Positions 19,555-31,153 are shown, counted from the first letter of the stretch. The stretch is DNA of 64,000 bases from Monocercomonoides exilis (GCA_001643675.2 LSRY02000005.1:560501-624500), one strand, 5' to 3'. Numbers and translations: made by a program. Notes: generated by a model not told the origin, from the letters alone.

Positions 19555-22500
19555 CTATTTACCATCAATTATAACGCTGTTCCACACAGCACGAGAATTG
19601 TGTACAGTCACGCCATATGAATGAAGAGGAGGGAAGACAGAAAAAGAGGAGGCTGTGAAATAAGGCGAAGGGACAGGCGGATTAAGCAAAGACTGAGACT
19701 GCAGAAATGCCCTGCTCGACATCATTCGTGTGACTGCTGTTGATTGGCGTTCGACGTGGGGAATGTTCAGCTTGTCAGATATGAATGCAATCCTCTCCTT
19801 CTGCTCGTCAAACATCGTCTTCGAGCCATCTGCACTTATCCGAAACTCCCGAGCAGCACTGACGACCCAAGGCAGCAAAGGAGGAGGGCACGACGAGAAA
19901 GAGCAGAGATGATCGAGTGTGAAGATAGGGCCAGGGCGGAGTGGGAGTGGATTGGCTGGTGGAAGATGGAGAAAAGAGGATAAAGAAATTTCAGAGCCAA
20001 GAGATGAGTAGAAGAAGGGAGGAGTAAAAGTCGAATGTAAAAGAGTATTGAACAAGAACAGTGGAAGGGAAGAGATGTTATAACGAGATGTATATGACAA
20101 AGGAGAAGACAATGCATACGAAGAAGCGCATGATGCTGAAGAAGTGCAGGCAGAAAACACAGAAGAAGCAGGCAAATTGGCATAATAAGTTGTGAGTGAG
20201 GAAGCTGACGAAGATCGAAAGATACTTGATGATGTCAGGCGAGGAAACTGCGAATGTGCAAGTGTTGATGAAAACGGATCAGGCAACACAGCCAGAGGAG
20301 AGTCAGGGCAATACATTGGAGAAGCAGGATTCCAATAATGGTTTCCAACTCCGACATCATTCGGATGTGCCAACGAAAAAGAAGATGAGCGGACAAAATG
20401 ATCCGTTTGCAGAGTCGCATCATCAGAATCAGCATCGAAAAGAGCTGAACGTGTCAATTTTCGATTGCGCGGAAGAGATGCTGTCATTGCCCGTATGACA
20501 GGCTCCCACTGTAGTGTGTCCTTGCTGATTGGTGGATAGCCACATTCAGTCTGCGTCCATCTGTCGAATCCGCAAATTGAGCCTGGCTGTTTGGGAATGG
20601 GTGTTTGAAAGAAGCATCGGGCGGAAAAGCCAACAGCACCCACTGGAAGCAAAGGCATGTTGACTGACGCAACCGAATTTGACTTTGCGTGCTTTCCTTT
20701 CTTTTTCTTTGGCTGCTCAATTTCTGTGATCTCTAATGATGAAATGGAGTGAACAGATGAATTGTCTGCAGATAAGTCTGCTTTGCGTTTTTTCCCGAGC
20801 ACGTCTTCGCCCAAAGAGTTAGCTCTTCCTCTGCTTAGCGATCTTGGCTTTCTAACTGTCGATTTCATGTACTCAGCCCTTTTGGCGTCTCTTTCTTTTC
20901 GTTCGCTCTCCTCGTCAATCGCTTTGACTGTGAGTGAAGCCGTATTCAAGCCACTTGAGTTTATCGTGTCCCACCAATAGTAATCGTTGAAGTAGTCGCT
21001 CACTCCGTTTGGAGACGTTCTCTCAGCCCCGACTCTTTCTTCAGGTGGCGGATCGCATATCCCGTGGATGCTCTGCTCTTTCGCTCTGAGACGCAAAAGA
21101 TTCGCTTCTTCGGTGCGCGGATTGGCAACTTGTGGAAATGCCTCGTCCAAAATATCCCCGCGCAGGAGAAGAAAACCAGAGTTGCGAAATCTGGAAGAAA
21201 TTGCAGTTCGAATGGAGTTCTGCAAAAGCATCTCGGAAATTTCATCATCACTACAAATGCGTTTTATATCAGCAGATTTTTTCTTTTGCTTCTGAGGGAA
21301 AGCATCCATAAATGCGGAAGTAATTTCTGAAAGATGCGAAGTAGAGTATTCCTCTTCCCCTTCATATTCGTCATCATCATTGAAAATGGAAGAAAGTTCT
21401 GGATGCTGTGGATGCTCCATAATACCCTTCCGCTTTCTTCTTTCAACGCGCGGAGACAAAGCCAGTGGAGAAAGCAATCCTTTAAGCGGCTCCTCCTGTC
21501 TGTGCATTTCAGGATCTTTTATCTCTTGAGGCTCGGCAGAAATTGTGCTGGACTCAAACTTTGGAGTGTGCGCATAGAAGTAATTATACGATTTGTTTCG
21601 AAGAGTGTTGAACATTTGCTGAGTAGATCGAATGAAAGAAAACGCTTCTGCTTTTTTCTTCCCATCAGAAATGTCTTTATCAACAGACTTTTTGTCGCTT
21701 TTGCTGTTTGTGTCTTCATCCTTAACTTCTTTCGCATTAGCTTTCTTGCTCTCGACTGTTGCATCACTCAAACTTTTTGACTGTGAAGATTCTATCACCT
21801 CAATTCGCTCCATGTTCGACTGCCATTTGTTCCATTTCTTTCTCTTTTTTATCTTATCTGCTTCCCTCACCAGCACCGTCTGCTTTTCATGCTCTGCTAT
21901 TCGCTGTCCCATTGCGTACAATATCGATTCATAATGTTTGTTCCCTGCCCACATCGTGCCTTGCTTGTCAAGCAAGAACACGCGCCTCTCCGGAATTCCT
22001 ACGCTCATATACGACACTGTGTCTGTAGCCCTGTTTCCGAATGCAGCATACAGATGTCCAAACTCAGATGGGAAGCAGTCCTGCACCTCTCTCAAGCACA
22101 TGATCTTGAAGAGATCAGGACGACGCTGAAACACTTCCAGTCTGAGCGAAGAGTACAACGACATTGGCGATAAAAGAACAGGCCCCACAGGCATTGAATA
22201 CCGAACAGACTTTTGGGGAGGAAGTGATGTTAGTTGTGAAAGCACTTTTTGTTCTTTTACCACTTGCTGAATTGACTTTAGGTATTTCTTCGTTCGATTT
22301 GCCAGGCCAATGCCTCTGCTGCTTAAATAAATCACATCATATCCTCTCTCAAATATTTGCGAATAAAGCATGGCAATGCCCTTCTGAGCCCAACTGACTC
22401 CGAACGATGGGAAAATATGGCCCATCAAATCAGATCGAGTTACTGTACCATCCACATCGCTCACAACAATCCTACTCCAAGGAGAAAATAAAAACAATGA

Positions 22501-23149
22501 AGATGTAATAACAGTTGATAATTTATGAGGCTCTTCTTCCAATTGTTTGTAATATGGATCGACAGTAAATGTAATTTTATTATAGCCATAATGAAGAGGT
22601 AATTGGAAAAGTTGTGAATGAGATGGAAACCTTGTTTTCCTTAAAGAGTTCAGATTTGAAGATTGATTCGAAGTGCAAGATGGAACTGGAGGAAGAGGAA
22701 AATACGGATCTAATTCTGGTGTGGATATAGAAGGATTTAATGTTATTTGACAATCTGTTGATATCGCTGCGGAAGCTGATGGATTTGTAAGCTTCAAAAT
22801 GACTTCTCTTGTTGCTTCATCGAACAGCGGATCAACTTTTTGGTAATCTTGCTTTTTCATATTAACAGGATTCTATGTTGAAATTTGAATGAAGCGTGAA
22901 TCAAAGAATCTTTCAAAAAATTCAAACTATCGGAGTCAAAAAATAAGCCAGTCCTTCATAGCTTAAATGCATTTCTAAATCTGTTTTTAAATCATTCACA
23001 TAAACTTTTACAGTTCTATTGTGAGTTCTTGCTGCTTTAAGAACTCCAAATCTCACGCTGAAAGACGTTGAACGAAATAAGCCATCTTCCCCTTTAACCA
23101 CAATAATGTCAGCTGCGCCATTCAAAATATTGTGGTTTAGTTTTTTCAT
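19555..23149 (-). CDS. Lipin-type phosphatidate phosphatase (two exons)
   Basis: Exons 23149-22928 and 22872-19555 join in frame (1179 residues, TAG stop). Lipins dephosphorylate phosphatidate to diacylglycerol at the ER/nuclear envelope. Exon 1 is the N-LIP domain: AADIIVVKGEDGLFRSTSF followed by VRFGVL. Exon 2 has the LNS2 catalytic domain at about residues 205-430, with the DxDGT motif (SDVDGTVTRSD, nt ~22450), YLSSRGIGLA, GPVLLSP and FGNRATDTVSY. Two features are odd. LNS2 follows N-LIP after only ~120 residues instead of sitting at the C-terminus, and ~750 residues of Ser- and charge-rich sequence follow it. The usual ~20-residue amphipathic N-terminal helix is also missing: the Met at 23149 is preceded by an in-frame stop, so only an upstream exon could supply it. 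It lies tail-to-head behind the S41 protease on the same strand. Confidence 0.88.
22873..22927 (-). other. Intron of the lipin gene (55 nt)
   Basis: On the minus strand: GTTTGA donor right after AYFLTPI, CAACATAG acceptor, phase 0. It joins the N-LIP exon to the catalytic exon; without it the N-LIP frame stops within two codons. Confidence 0.8.
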
Positions 23150-23600
23150 TATTTATTCTCACCAATGAAAGCGATGAGCAGCTCCAGTGAGCTGAAAAAA
23201 GACAAAAATAAGTTCTATAACAGAAAGATTTTTTTATGGGCTTTAATAATTCATTTTTCATAATTTCAATAACTTCAGCAACTATTTTTATTGCATACTA
23301 AACAACTTTCGATTTATGTTTATATCGATAACATTATCAAAGAAGCAAATTTCTATTTTTATGATTTTTTATTAATCTGATTTTGAATTGAAAAAAATAT
23401 CACTCAATAAAAACTCTTTGATGCGACTTGATATTGTAAAAGCATCTAAAACGACAAGGAAAAAGCAAAAACATTTCTATTAAATAGCATTAGAGTCTCT
23501 ATTTCAATCAAATGTGCATTGAAAAGCACACAAAATAATTATGTTCATTTCACCCTCCAAAAGAAAAAAAAATGACTACAAAATGCTTATTTTAAATTGT
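23150..23600. other. Intergenic region between protease and lipin genes
   Basis: AT-rich spacer between two minus-strand genes, holding the protease 3' end and the lipin promoter. The ~35 nt nearest the lipin start are less AT-rich (around 23165-23195). No RNA gene or repeat was recognised. Confidence 0.5.
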
Positions 23601-26158
23601 TTATTTTTTGTCAGAGTAAAGAAGTGGTGCATTTTCCTTGTAAAGATCATTTTGCTTCTTTGATCTTAATTTTTTCACAGCAATAACTGCAGCAGTTATG
23701 CCAATAATAACAACCATAAGACCAAACATCGCTCCAATAATTGCCATTGACACTCTCTTTTCCCTTTCCAGCCTTTCTTTCTCTTCTTTGTCATGCTCGT
23801 TTTCTGGATCAGGAACATATTTCGGAATCCAGCTAAAATCAACTGGGGCGCATGTGCTCTTCTCATCTCCAAACTTCCCTTTCAAATAAAATCCGTTCGC
23901 ACACCCAGCAAAAGCGCATGTGCTGTTATCAAACTTTCCATTCACACACTTGTGCCCGTAGACTTTGTGCGAGGAAGCATCTGGAGCAGGGCATTTTTCT
24001 GCGTCTGGCAGCACCTCCCAATCAGCACACCGATCAAAATATGGAACGATCTCTTCGATAATCTTCTGAATGCCTTCTTCAGACTCGTCCTGCGCTGGCT
24101 TCGGATAGTGTGGATGCACCCAGTCAACAGGATTCTTCTTGAACTCCAAAAGATCTTCTCCTGTCTCGACATCTTCTGCCTGGTTTGACCCAGCGTTTTT
24201 CTCTTCATAGTTCCAGCTCATAATCTCGTGCTGTGTCCATCGTTGCTCAGTTGTATCGCGGACGAACGCAGGTGGGAATTTGGTCACATCAATAATCTTC
24301 CTTGTTTCAGGATCTTCAGCGTACTCTTGCAGTCCGGACGCAGCAAAGACAGTCCCTCCGGCAAATGCTCCCACATCGTAGTGAGCATTTTTGAATTTGG
24401 GATTGCCTCCGAGCCCCACAAATTTATTTGTGTGCATTTCCTGTTGGTGTTTGACAAAGCAGCAGCATGTCGAGCCGCAAAGTCCGTCTGTCACTGTGAT
24501 AATGTCCTGAGGCGCAAACAGGGCAGTGCCATTGTTCCTGCCTGGATACTTCTCCCATTTCTTGATCGTCTCCTCAAACACGGCTGGAGTGTAAAACGCC
24601 ATTTCAAACTGGCGCGTGTATTGGCGCGTGAAGGTTTCGCCTCCTTCTTCAATTGGCTTGAATTTCTTTTCAACAGTAGTTGAGTACCATTCATCTCCCT
24701 TCAGTGGCTTGTGCGTGTCTGGATCATTGAAATAAGTCTTATCATCTTCTGGTTCGTAATCTCTCAGTTTCGCAAGCTCTGTGTTGATGTCAGAATGGAG
24801 CATATCATATCGCCCATAAACAGGAAATGCTGACGGAAACATGAACTGATTCGTCTGCATCCCAAGCATAACATAGCCACCTCCATTGCCTCTGACATCC
24901 ACAACCAACTTTTTCACTTGATGTTCCTCCTTCAGTCGTCTCAATGCAAGTCCAACCTGATTTCCAAATTCTTTCAGGTCTGAAGGTGAAAACGTCCGAA
25001 TCCACATATATCCTATTCCAAGATCTCTATGAGCATATGCCACAACATTCGCTGAGTTAATCACTAATGACATTGGATATTCAAGATTTGCTCCTTTTGC
25101 TGATGAAGTATTTCGCTGTTTTATTGGTGCTCGATGCACTTCGTTTGGTGGAAGAATTTCTTCGAGCCACTTCCGTGTCTCTTGCATCTCTCTTTCAAGC
25201 AACAATTCCCTTCCAGTCAAGTTTTTAAATGATCCTTCTTTTTCTTCTAATGTCTCCATCACTTTAGGAGCATTATGAATTGGGCAGTAATCATCAAGCT
25301 TTGTTATCGAACGTTTCTGTACAATACCATACCAAGGCAATTTTACTGTCTTTAAAGTATGAGCATCATCTCCATCATCATATTCAACTAAAATGTTGAG
25401 AGATTCCGGATAAGGATACAACGATGCAAGCCTTGAATGGAATTCTGAAGAAAGTGCACGATTCAATCTAGCAGCAGGATATTTCGAGTGAGCAATATTC
25501 TCTTCTGTCCATTGAGAAATAACATCAAATGCATCTTGAAGTCCGTCTTCTTGATCACTTTCCATGGACAATCTCTTTACAATTTTTTCTTCGATTGACA
25601 CGCTATCTTGTTGAGAAAGATAGTGATCTGTAACTCCAGGAACATTACTTCTAATAGCTCGAATTATGAGATTAGTATTATCTTGATTTGGCTCTGCAGT
25701 AAAGCTGAATGGCAAAACATATCTAAAATTGTTTGTACAAGGAGGAGTGAATAAGGTGTGAGGATCTCTCATAGTTTTAAGTAATTTAATGAGTTTGATA
25801 TAATAATCATAAGCATTTTCATCTGCCTCATCAACTTTAAGATTATCAAGCTCTTTTCGAAGATCTAATGATATATCTTTATGAGGTTCAGGAGGATTTT
25901 GCATTTGTTCAATCAAAACATAATTATCCACAAATCCTTTTATTCTATCGGTTATTGTTTTTATCTCGTCGCTATCTTTGTCAAACTTTATTGCATAAAT
26001 ATTGAAAAATAACACGAAAAGAATAAATATCCGTAGCACACTGGAAGAGTTTTGAGGCAATCAATTACTTTTTTAGCTTCATAAAATTCCTCCAATTTAA
26101 ATTCACACAGCTCTTCAGCAAGCGAAAAATCCAGAAGCAGCCAAATCAGTGCAAACAT
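23601..26158 (-). CDS. Peptidase S41-family protein, secreted and membrane-anchored (two exons)
   Basis: Exons 26158-26042 and 25985-23601 join in frame (833 residues, TAA stop). Exon 1 encodes a signal peptide (MFALIWLLLDFSLA) and the start of the mature protein, ending in CLKTLP. Exon 2 carries the S41 (C-terminal-processing/tail-specific protease-like) domain: VKKLVVDVRGNGGG, then TDGLCGSTCCCF (nt ~24455-24490), where the Ser in CGST is the likely nucleophile. A Cys-rich segment (CP...GHKCVNGKF...CAFAGCANGFY), a C-terminal transmembrane helix (nt ~23660-23740) and a short tail with ENAPLL, a possible acidic-dileucine sorting signal, follow. By topology the protease domain is lumenal or extracellular, perhaps lysosomal/vacuolar. 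Substrates unknown. Without the intron, exon 2 would have only a TTG start. Confidence 0.82.
25986..26041 (-). other. Intron of the S41 protease gene (56 nt)
   Basis: On the minus strand: GTGTGC donor after ...CLKTLP, GCAATAAAG acceptor, phase 0. Removal joins the signal-peptide exon to FDKDSDEIKTI, giving the continuous start typical of this family. Reading through reaches a stop after 17 codons. Confidence 0.75.
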
Positions 26159-26657
26159 TTTAATATGTTCTTCTTTTGGAACAGATCAAAAAATTTTTTT
26201 CTAATATCGGATTAATTTAGAAATGAATTTTGGATATTTTTCTTTTCTTATAAAGCTTCTTCATTATCGAAATTTTTATTTTGTGCATCGGAAAAAAATA
26301 CCATGTGATGAGATACAGAAAAAACATTTTCATCTTATTTCTCACCTCGATACATTCAAACTTAAAACAATCATTAATCACATACAAAACAGAAGTGAAA
26401 ATCCTTTCTATTATAATTCAAACAAAACCAATTTATTTAATATGATGAACAAAACAAAAGACTTTAGTGTTGGAAAATCCCTTTCAGAAAGATTCTTTTA
26501 CTGAAAAGAGTTATAAATTAGTGTAAATTCATAATTGATTTTTTTTTTTCAATTTTTCATAAAACAATTTTTGTGTTAAAGTCATTGCACAAAAAAAATA
26601 TTGAACGTGGAAAATGGAACAAACAAAGTTGAATGTGGACAAAATAGTTTATATTTA
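26159..26657. other. Intergenic, AT-rich, upstream of protease
   Basis: Contains the presumed promoter of the S41 gene. A 93-codon open frame on the plus strand (26223-26504) has no recognisable domain and the same composition as the flanks, so it is not called a gene. Confidence 0.5.
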
Positions 26658-27053
26658 CAGATATCGCAAAAAATTCCGGACATCGCACAAAATACCGGAC
26701 AAGATCGATATCTCAATAACCACAAGAAGAAAAATTCTGTGAAATTTCCTCTTAACATATTTCATCAATACAAGCTCACGTGACATACAAGACCTTCAGG
26801 ACAGCTTCATTTGTGCTCAGAAAAAATTATTATTTAAATTTCGGAGAAACTCAAAAATCAATTTCTCCGAAATTTTCAAAATTATTTTATCTGAGCACAA
26901 ATGAAGCTGTCCTGAAGGTCTTGTATGTCACGTGAGCTTGTATTGATGAAATATGTTAAGAGGAAATTTCACAGAATTTTTCTTCTTGTGGTTATTGAGA
27001 TATCGATCTTGTCCGGTATTTTGTGCGATGTCCGGAATTTTTTGCGATATCTG
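26658..27053. mobile_element. Foldback MITE, copy 1 (396 bp, TA target duplication)
   Basis: Begins CAGATATCGCA and ends with its reverse complement; flanked by TA at 26656-26657 and 27054-27055. By eye, the arms 26658-26820 and 26891-27053 are perfect inverted repeats of 163 bp. The 70-bp centre is also palindromic around a short loop (TCGGAGAAA...TTTCTCCGA). It has no coding capacity. Each outer arm holds two tandem ~19-nt units (ATCGCAnAAAATnCCGGAC). The TA duplication and CAG...CTG ends point to mobilisation by a Tc1/mariner-type transposase, but the termini differ from the mariner element at 29001-31153. Confidence 0.9.
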
Positions 27054-27417
27054 TATTCCCAATAATAATTTGTAATTTGTTTGTAATAAAACATTGAAAG
27101 TGAATTCTTTTATTAGGGTCAGTAATTTATCATAACCCCTTTTTTTAATTGGGACCAAAATTCTCTGGCTCTCCGGAGCACTTTTCGAAAAAAAAAATAA
27201 CAGAAAATTTTGAATATTTAATTATAAGCTATTCCAAAAAATATTTTTTAGTTTTAAAATTTTAGTGAAAAGATCTGGAGTTTTTTGTTTTATTTTTTTC
27301 GATCAAAGACTTGCTCATATCTCAATGAGCTTCTTGTTTTGAGATTTTTTTGTGTTGTTATTGTTATTGAACATAATATCTTAATAATTTTGGATATTTA
27401 TTGTTATTCAACACTTC

Positions 27418-27461
<44 letters not shown>

Positions 27462-28998
27462 TTATTTATTCCATTTCACTAAATTACGAAAAAATAAGAA
27501 AGAACAGTGAAGTTTGGTATTGTCATGTTTTTAAATTTTAAATGATAGTTGAAAAATGATTGTAATGCACAACACAAAATAAATGATGAGAAATAATGTG
27601 ATTCGAAGCAAAAGAGACAAAAATACTCAAAAACAGGTTAATTTGAATTATTATCACTGTCATATAAATTCAAGATTTTCTTCTTTTTGAATTCATATTT
27701 TTGTTGAAAATTGAACGATTTTTGGAAATTTCATTGTTTGGAACATATTAATTTGTTTGAAAAAATCTTTCGATTCAAATGAAGTGAATAAAAGATGTTT
27801 GAAGTTTTTATTTGATTGTTTTGCAAGTTTTTTAGGATAAAATTTTCGGGAAAATGAACTTCTCTTGTTTTGTTCTACTATAGGGTTTTCCTTCGAATCG
27901 AAATATTAGGTTTTGGGTTTGCGTTTAATTTTTGTTTATTTTATTTTTTATGAATAGTGTCAGGGTTTAAATCCTGAAATCAATTTTTCACACACAAAAA
28001 ACGTGTGTTTCGTGATTGCGCAAGATGAAAGGTGAAAATAATAAATATTTAGATGAATTGAGAACTTTTGTAATTTTCTTTCCAACAAAATAAAAAAAAA
28101 CTTTGAATTATATGAAAAATTAAAAATAATTCTTTATATGGGACAAAATATTTGTCTTCAGGCATTTTCATTGAAAAATTATGCACATACGATAATCTTG
28201 TTGTGATCAAATAATTTAAAGAAAATAAGTTTATTTTTTGAAATTCATGTGAGGTCACAAAACATTTTGCAATTATTTCAATGATGTTTGTTTACAGATA
28301 TGAAAATCAAATTTATTTTGAAATCTGGTAAAGTTAAAAAATGTTAAAAGTGAAACAATTTTTCCATGCTTTGTGCATAAAAAGCTTGAAAGTCCGTATT
28401 TTCCCCCATATAAGTTGATTTCAATTTTGATTATTAGAAATTAGTTTAATCATAACCACAATATCTTCGAAATTTTGATTTTTTTCATAGAAAAAAAGGA
28501 TTTCTTAAAATGGAAAACTCACCACTAGCATGTTTTACAATATTGTATTAAATCATTTTATCTCAGAAAATCCGAAAAAAAACGAGTTTCTGAATGTTTC
28601 TTTAAGTTGTGATTAACCGAACCAAAAAATTTCAAGAACCGACAAAAAAAACGTGTTTGAAAAATTACTGACCTTATAAAACTCTAATGGATTTATGCAA
28701 AGGTTTTCTTTTATTTCATAAAAAATTGGAATTGCTCAATGTTTTGAATGAAGAGAACACGAAAGCTTTCTGAACAGTGTTTTGTTATATGGAACGAAAT
28801 ATTCAGTAATAAAAATTTTGCTCCACACAATATTTTCAAAATTTTTTCTCGATTAAAGAATTTTTCTGCACTTTTTTGAATTGCTAAAAAAAAAAGAAAA
28901 AGAAAAGAAGAAGAAGAAGAAGAAATGATAATGATATGATTGCAGGAAAGTTTGGAACAAACTTCAATTTCTTCATAATTAAAAATATTTTACGCCAA
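27054..28998. other. Intergenic, very AT-rich, with a 42-nt poly(T) tract
   Basis: About 1.9 kb between the MITE and the mariner element. It holds a T42 homopolymer (27419-27460) and a short GAA run near 28908-28924. No coding frame with plausible composition and no RNA gene was found. Confidence 0.6.
27419..27460 (+). repeat. Poly(T) tract, 42 nt
   Basis: Uninterrupted T run in the AT-rich spacer, read as A42 on the minus strand. It could be the A-tail of an old retro-insertion, but no flanking duplication or coding remnant was seen. Confidence 0.9.
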
Positions 28999-29000
28999 TA

Positions 29001-29047
29001 CAGTCTGTCCGTAATTAATGTTGATCTGTCCGAAAATAATGTAGATC
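29001..29047 (+). repeat. Left terminal inverted repeat of the mariner element
   Basis: 47 bp starting CAGTCTGTCCG, matching the right end in inverted orientation with one mismatch (GTAGATC against GTCGATC). Preceded by the TA duplication at 28999-29000. Confidence 0.93.
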
Positions 29048-29777
29048 ATACCGTAAAGTTAAAAAATTATTGCAGAGCCATTATTAATAGAGGATAAAAA
29101 CAAAAGAAGAAGTGTCAACAAACTGGTTTCTTTTTAATTGTTTCTTTAAAATGATTGACATTTGAGATACAATTAATGAAAATACACACGTTGCATTCAC
29201 GTTTGCGTTTCATTTTGATTGTTCCTTTGCGATCATTGTTTGATTGTGTTTCTTTTTTTATTTCTTGATCTTTCAATAACATTCAGTTTTAAAGAACAGG
29301 AAATAATCAAATTGTTATTGTGTTATGATTCAAACTTCCTGAGAATGGTATGAGCTTGTATTTATAATTCTATTGAAATCATTTTGTGTCATATTTTATT
29401 TGTTGGTTCGAAATCAATAAACTATTGTTTTTCTTTGTTAATTTGCAACGTGAAAGATGCCCTAAATATTTTTAATAATCATTTATGATTTTTATTCAAG
29501 AATTCCTTTATTTTTTAAAGACTATTCACATTCACTATTATTGTTTGTAAGTTTTATCATTGGAATATGTCTGACTTTATTTCAATTTATAAATAGAGAA
29601 ATATGAAACATATATATTTTTTTTGTCATTTTCATTTTTTCATTCAATCAATTTTTCAAACTTCAAAACAAAACAAAGAATATTCATGATTATTATTTTT
29701 TCTATTATTTTATTGATGAATGAAGAAAATGTTTCAACTGGTTGAAATGAAAAAAGTCAAAGATTGTGAGTTATTCA

Positions 29778-31040
29778 TTACAAATTCTTTTTTTCCAAAA
29801 CCAAAGGCCATACATCGTTTACCACACGCATGATTGTTTTTCTAACAACGCGTGCTGAAATTTTCTGAAAAGCTTGAAGCATTGTAGATATAAAATGAGA
29901 CTCATCCTCCCATTTCAACGAGTTTTCTTCAACTTGGGCTTTCCAGATTCCAAAAATGTTTTCGATAGGATTCAGATCAGGGGAGTAAGCTGCATTAAAC
30001 AGAACTTTGTGTCCAGACTGTAATATAATTTCATCAGTTTGAACATGATGAATCGACGCATTATCCATGACAATAACCGATGATTCAAATGATTTTATGG
30101 ATAGCAAGAATCTTTTCAAATACGCTTCAAATAGTTCGTGGTTTATTGTTTCTCGAATCACTTCTGCGTATCCCATTCCGTTCATTGAGATTGAAGTGAT
30201 GGCAGTGATAGATTGAAACAAAGGAGGAGGAGGGACAAGCACTTTATCTCCTTTTTCCGACCATCCGTACTTTCTAATGCAGCTTATATTCCAAGAAGTT
30301 TCGTCAATAAAAAAAGGAGCAGCACCATCCCGCTGATATTGGAAAAGCTTCTCCACAAAGTGTATTCTTTGGAGTTTATTTTCTTCTGAATTACCAGCTG
30401 ACGGTCGTATAGTAATTCTTTTAAAAGAAAACAACGGAAACTTGTGTGTATCACTGTTTCTTTCTGTCAAAATTTTATGAACCGAAGATTTTCCAATTGA
30501 ATGGCCTGCATTTGTCATCTCGTGTGCAACTTTTCTCAAAGATGTCAACGGGTTAAGTTTCATTTTTTCTCTAACTGTTTGATTCAAAGTGTCATTATCG
30601 ACTATTCTTTTCCTTCCTCTTTTTTCAAACGGTTGTGTAATGTCCACACCAACTTGAAACTTTGATGAAAACCTTGCAGTTGTAATTTCAGTGAGCAAGC
30701 ATTCTTTGGCATACCACGATTGTGTCTTTGCCTGACCATGAACATGAAACAAATCCGTAAGCTTTCTTCTTTTTTCCAAAATTGCTGGAGTGTATGGTTT
30801 TTTGTTGATAAACGTTTCAGAATCATTAGCTTTCTGTATTTGTTCGCTTTTTTGTGCTTCGGCTTCTTTTTTCTTCAATTCTGCTCTCATACGAATAACA
30901 TTGTGAATACTGTCTTCCAGGGGATGAGTGAAGGGCATTATGACTGGCCTGACACCATATTCTTCTGTAGTTGGGACATTTTGAGTGATCAAAAATTTTT
31001 TTTGTGTTGTTCGATCATCCAATAAATTAATATTGCTCAT
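29778..31040 (-). CDS. Mariner/Tc1 (IS630-type) DDE transposase
   Basis: 420 residues, ATG at 31040, TAA stop, no disruption. The N-terminal half carries a helix-turn-helix region (residues ~130-200: GRKRIVDNDTLNQ, then SIGKSSVHKIL). The catalytic domain has FIDETSWN, VIVMDNASIHH and YSPDLNPIENIFG, giving the Asp-Asp-Glu triad with 33 residues between the second Asp and the Glu, as in the Tc1/mariner/IS630 superfamily. It cuts and reinserts DNA at TA sites and should act on the 47-bp repeats flanking it. The intact frame and near-identical ends suggest a recent arrival. A start a few codons downstream cannot be excluded. Confidence 0.92.
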   Translation of the reverse strand: MSNINLLDDRTTQKKFLITQNVPTTEEYGVRPVIMPFTHPLEDSIHNVIRMRAELKKKEAEAQKSEQIQKANDSETFINKKPYTPAILEKRRKLTDLFHVHGQAKTQSWYAKECLLTEITTARFSSKFQVGVDITQPFEKRGRKRIVDNDTLNQTVREKMKLNPLTSLRKVAHEMTNAGHSIGKSSVHKILTERNSDTHKFPLFSFKRITIRPSAGNSEENKLQRIHFVEKLFQYQRDGAAPFFIDETSWNISCIRKYGWSEKGDKVLVPPPPLFQSITAITSISMNGMGYAEVIRETINHELFEAYLKRFLLSIKSFESSVIVMDNASIHHVQTDEIILQSGHKVLFNAAYSPDLNPIENIFGIWKAQVEENSLKWEDESHFISTMLQAFQKISARVVRKTIMRVVNDVWPLVLEKKNL

Positions 31041-31106
31041 AAAGATATTTTTTCACTGTTATTATCAGATATTACGGTTTTATAAATTTGACACAATTGA
31101 AGGTTT

Positions 31107-31153
31107 GATCGACATTATTTTCGGACAGATCAACATTAATTACGGACAGACTG
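31107..31153 (-). repeat. Right terminal inverted repeat of the mariner element
   Basis: Inverted copy of 29001-29047, followed by the TA duplication at 31154-31155. It ends 55 bases before the ATG of the surface-protein gene at 31209. Confidence 0.93.

Larger units (their letters stand above)
29001..31153 (-). mobile_element. Complete mariner/Tc1-type transposon (2153 bp)
   Basis: Terminal inverted repeats at 29001-29047 and 31107-31153 (47 bp, one mismatch) start CAGTCTGTCCG; TA target duplications lie at 28999-29000 and 31154-31155. Each repeat contains two tandem 21-nt units (TGTCCGTAATTAATGTTGATC-like; the second has AAAATAATGT), likely transposase-binding sites. It encodes one intact transposase on the minus strand. 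Between the transposase stop and the left repeat lie ~730 bp of non-coding AT-rich DNA; only ~66 bp separate the start codon from the right repeat. Confidence 0.93.

Noticed and set aside
26601-27158. Short open frames encoding a similar peptide on both strands of the MITE
   Set aside because: They result from the perfect inverted repeat and have no protein features.
29395-29425. tRNA-like T-arm (GGTTCGAAATC)
   Set aside because: Only a weak T-stem; no acceptor, D-arm or anticodon arm at the right distance, and it lies inside the mariner element.
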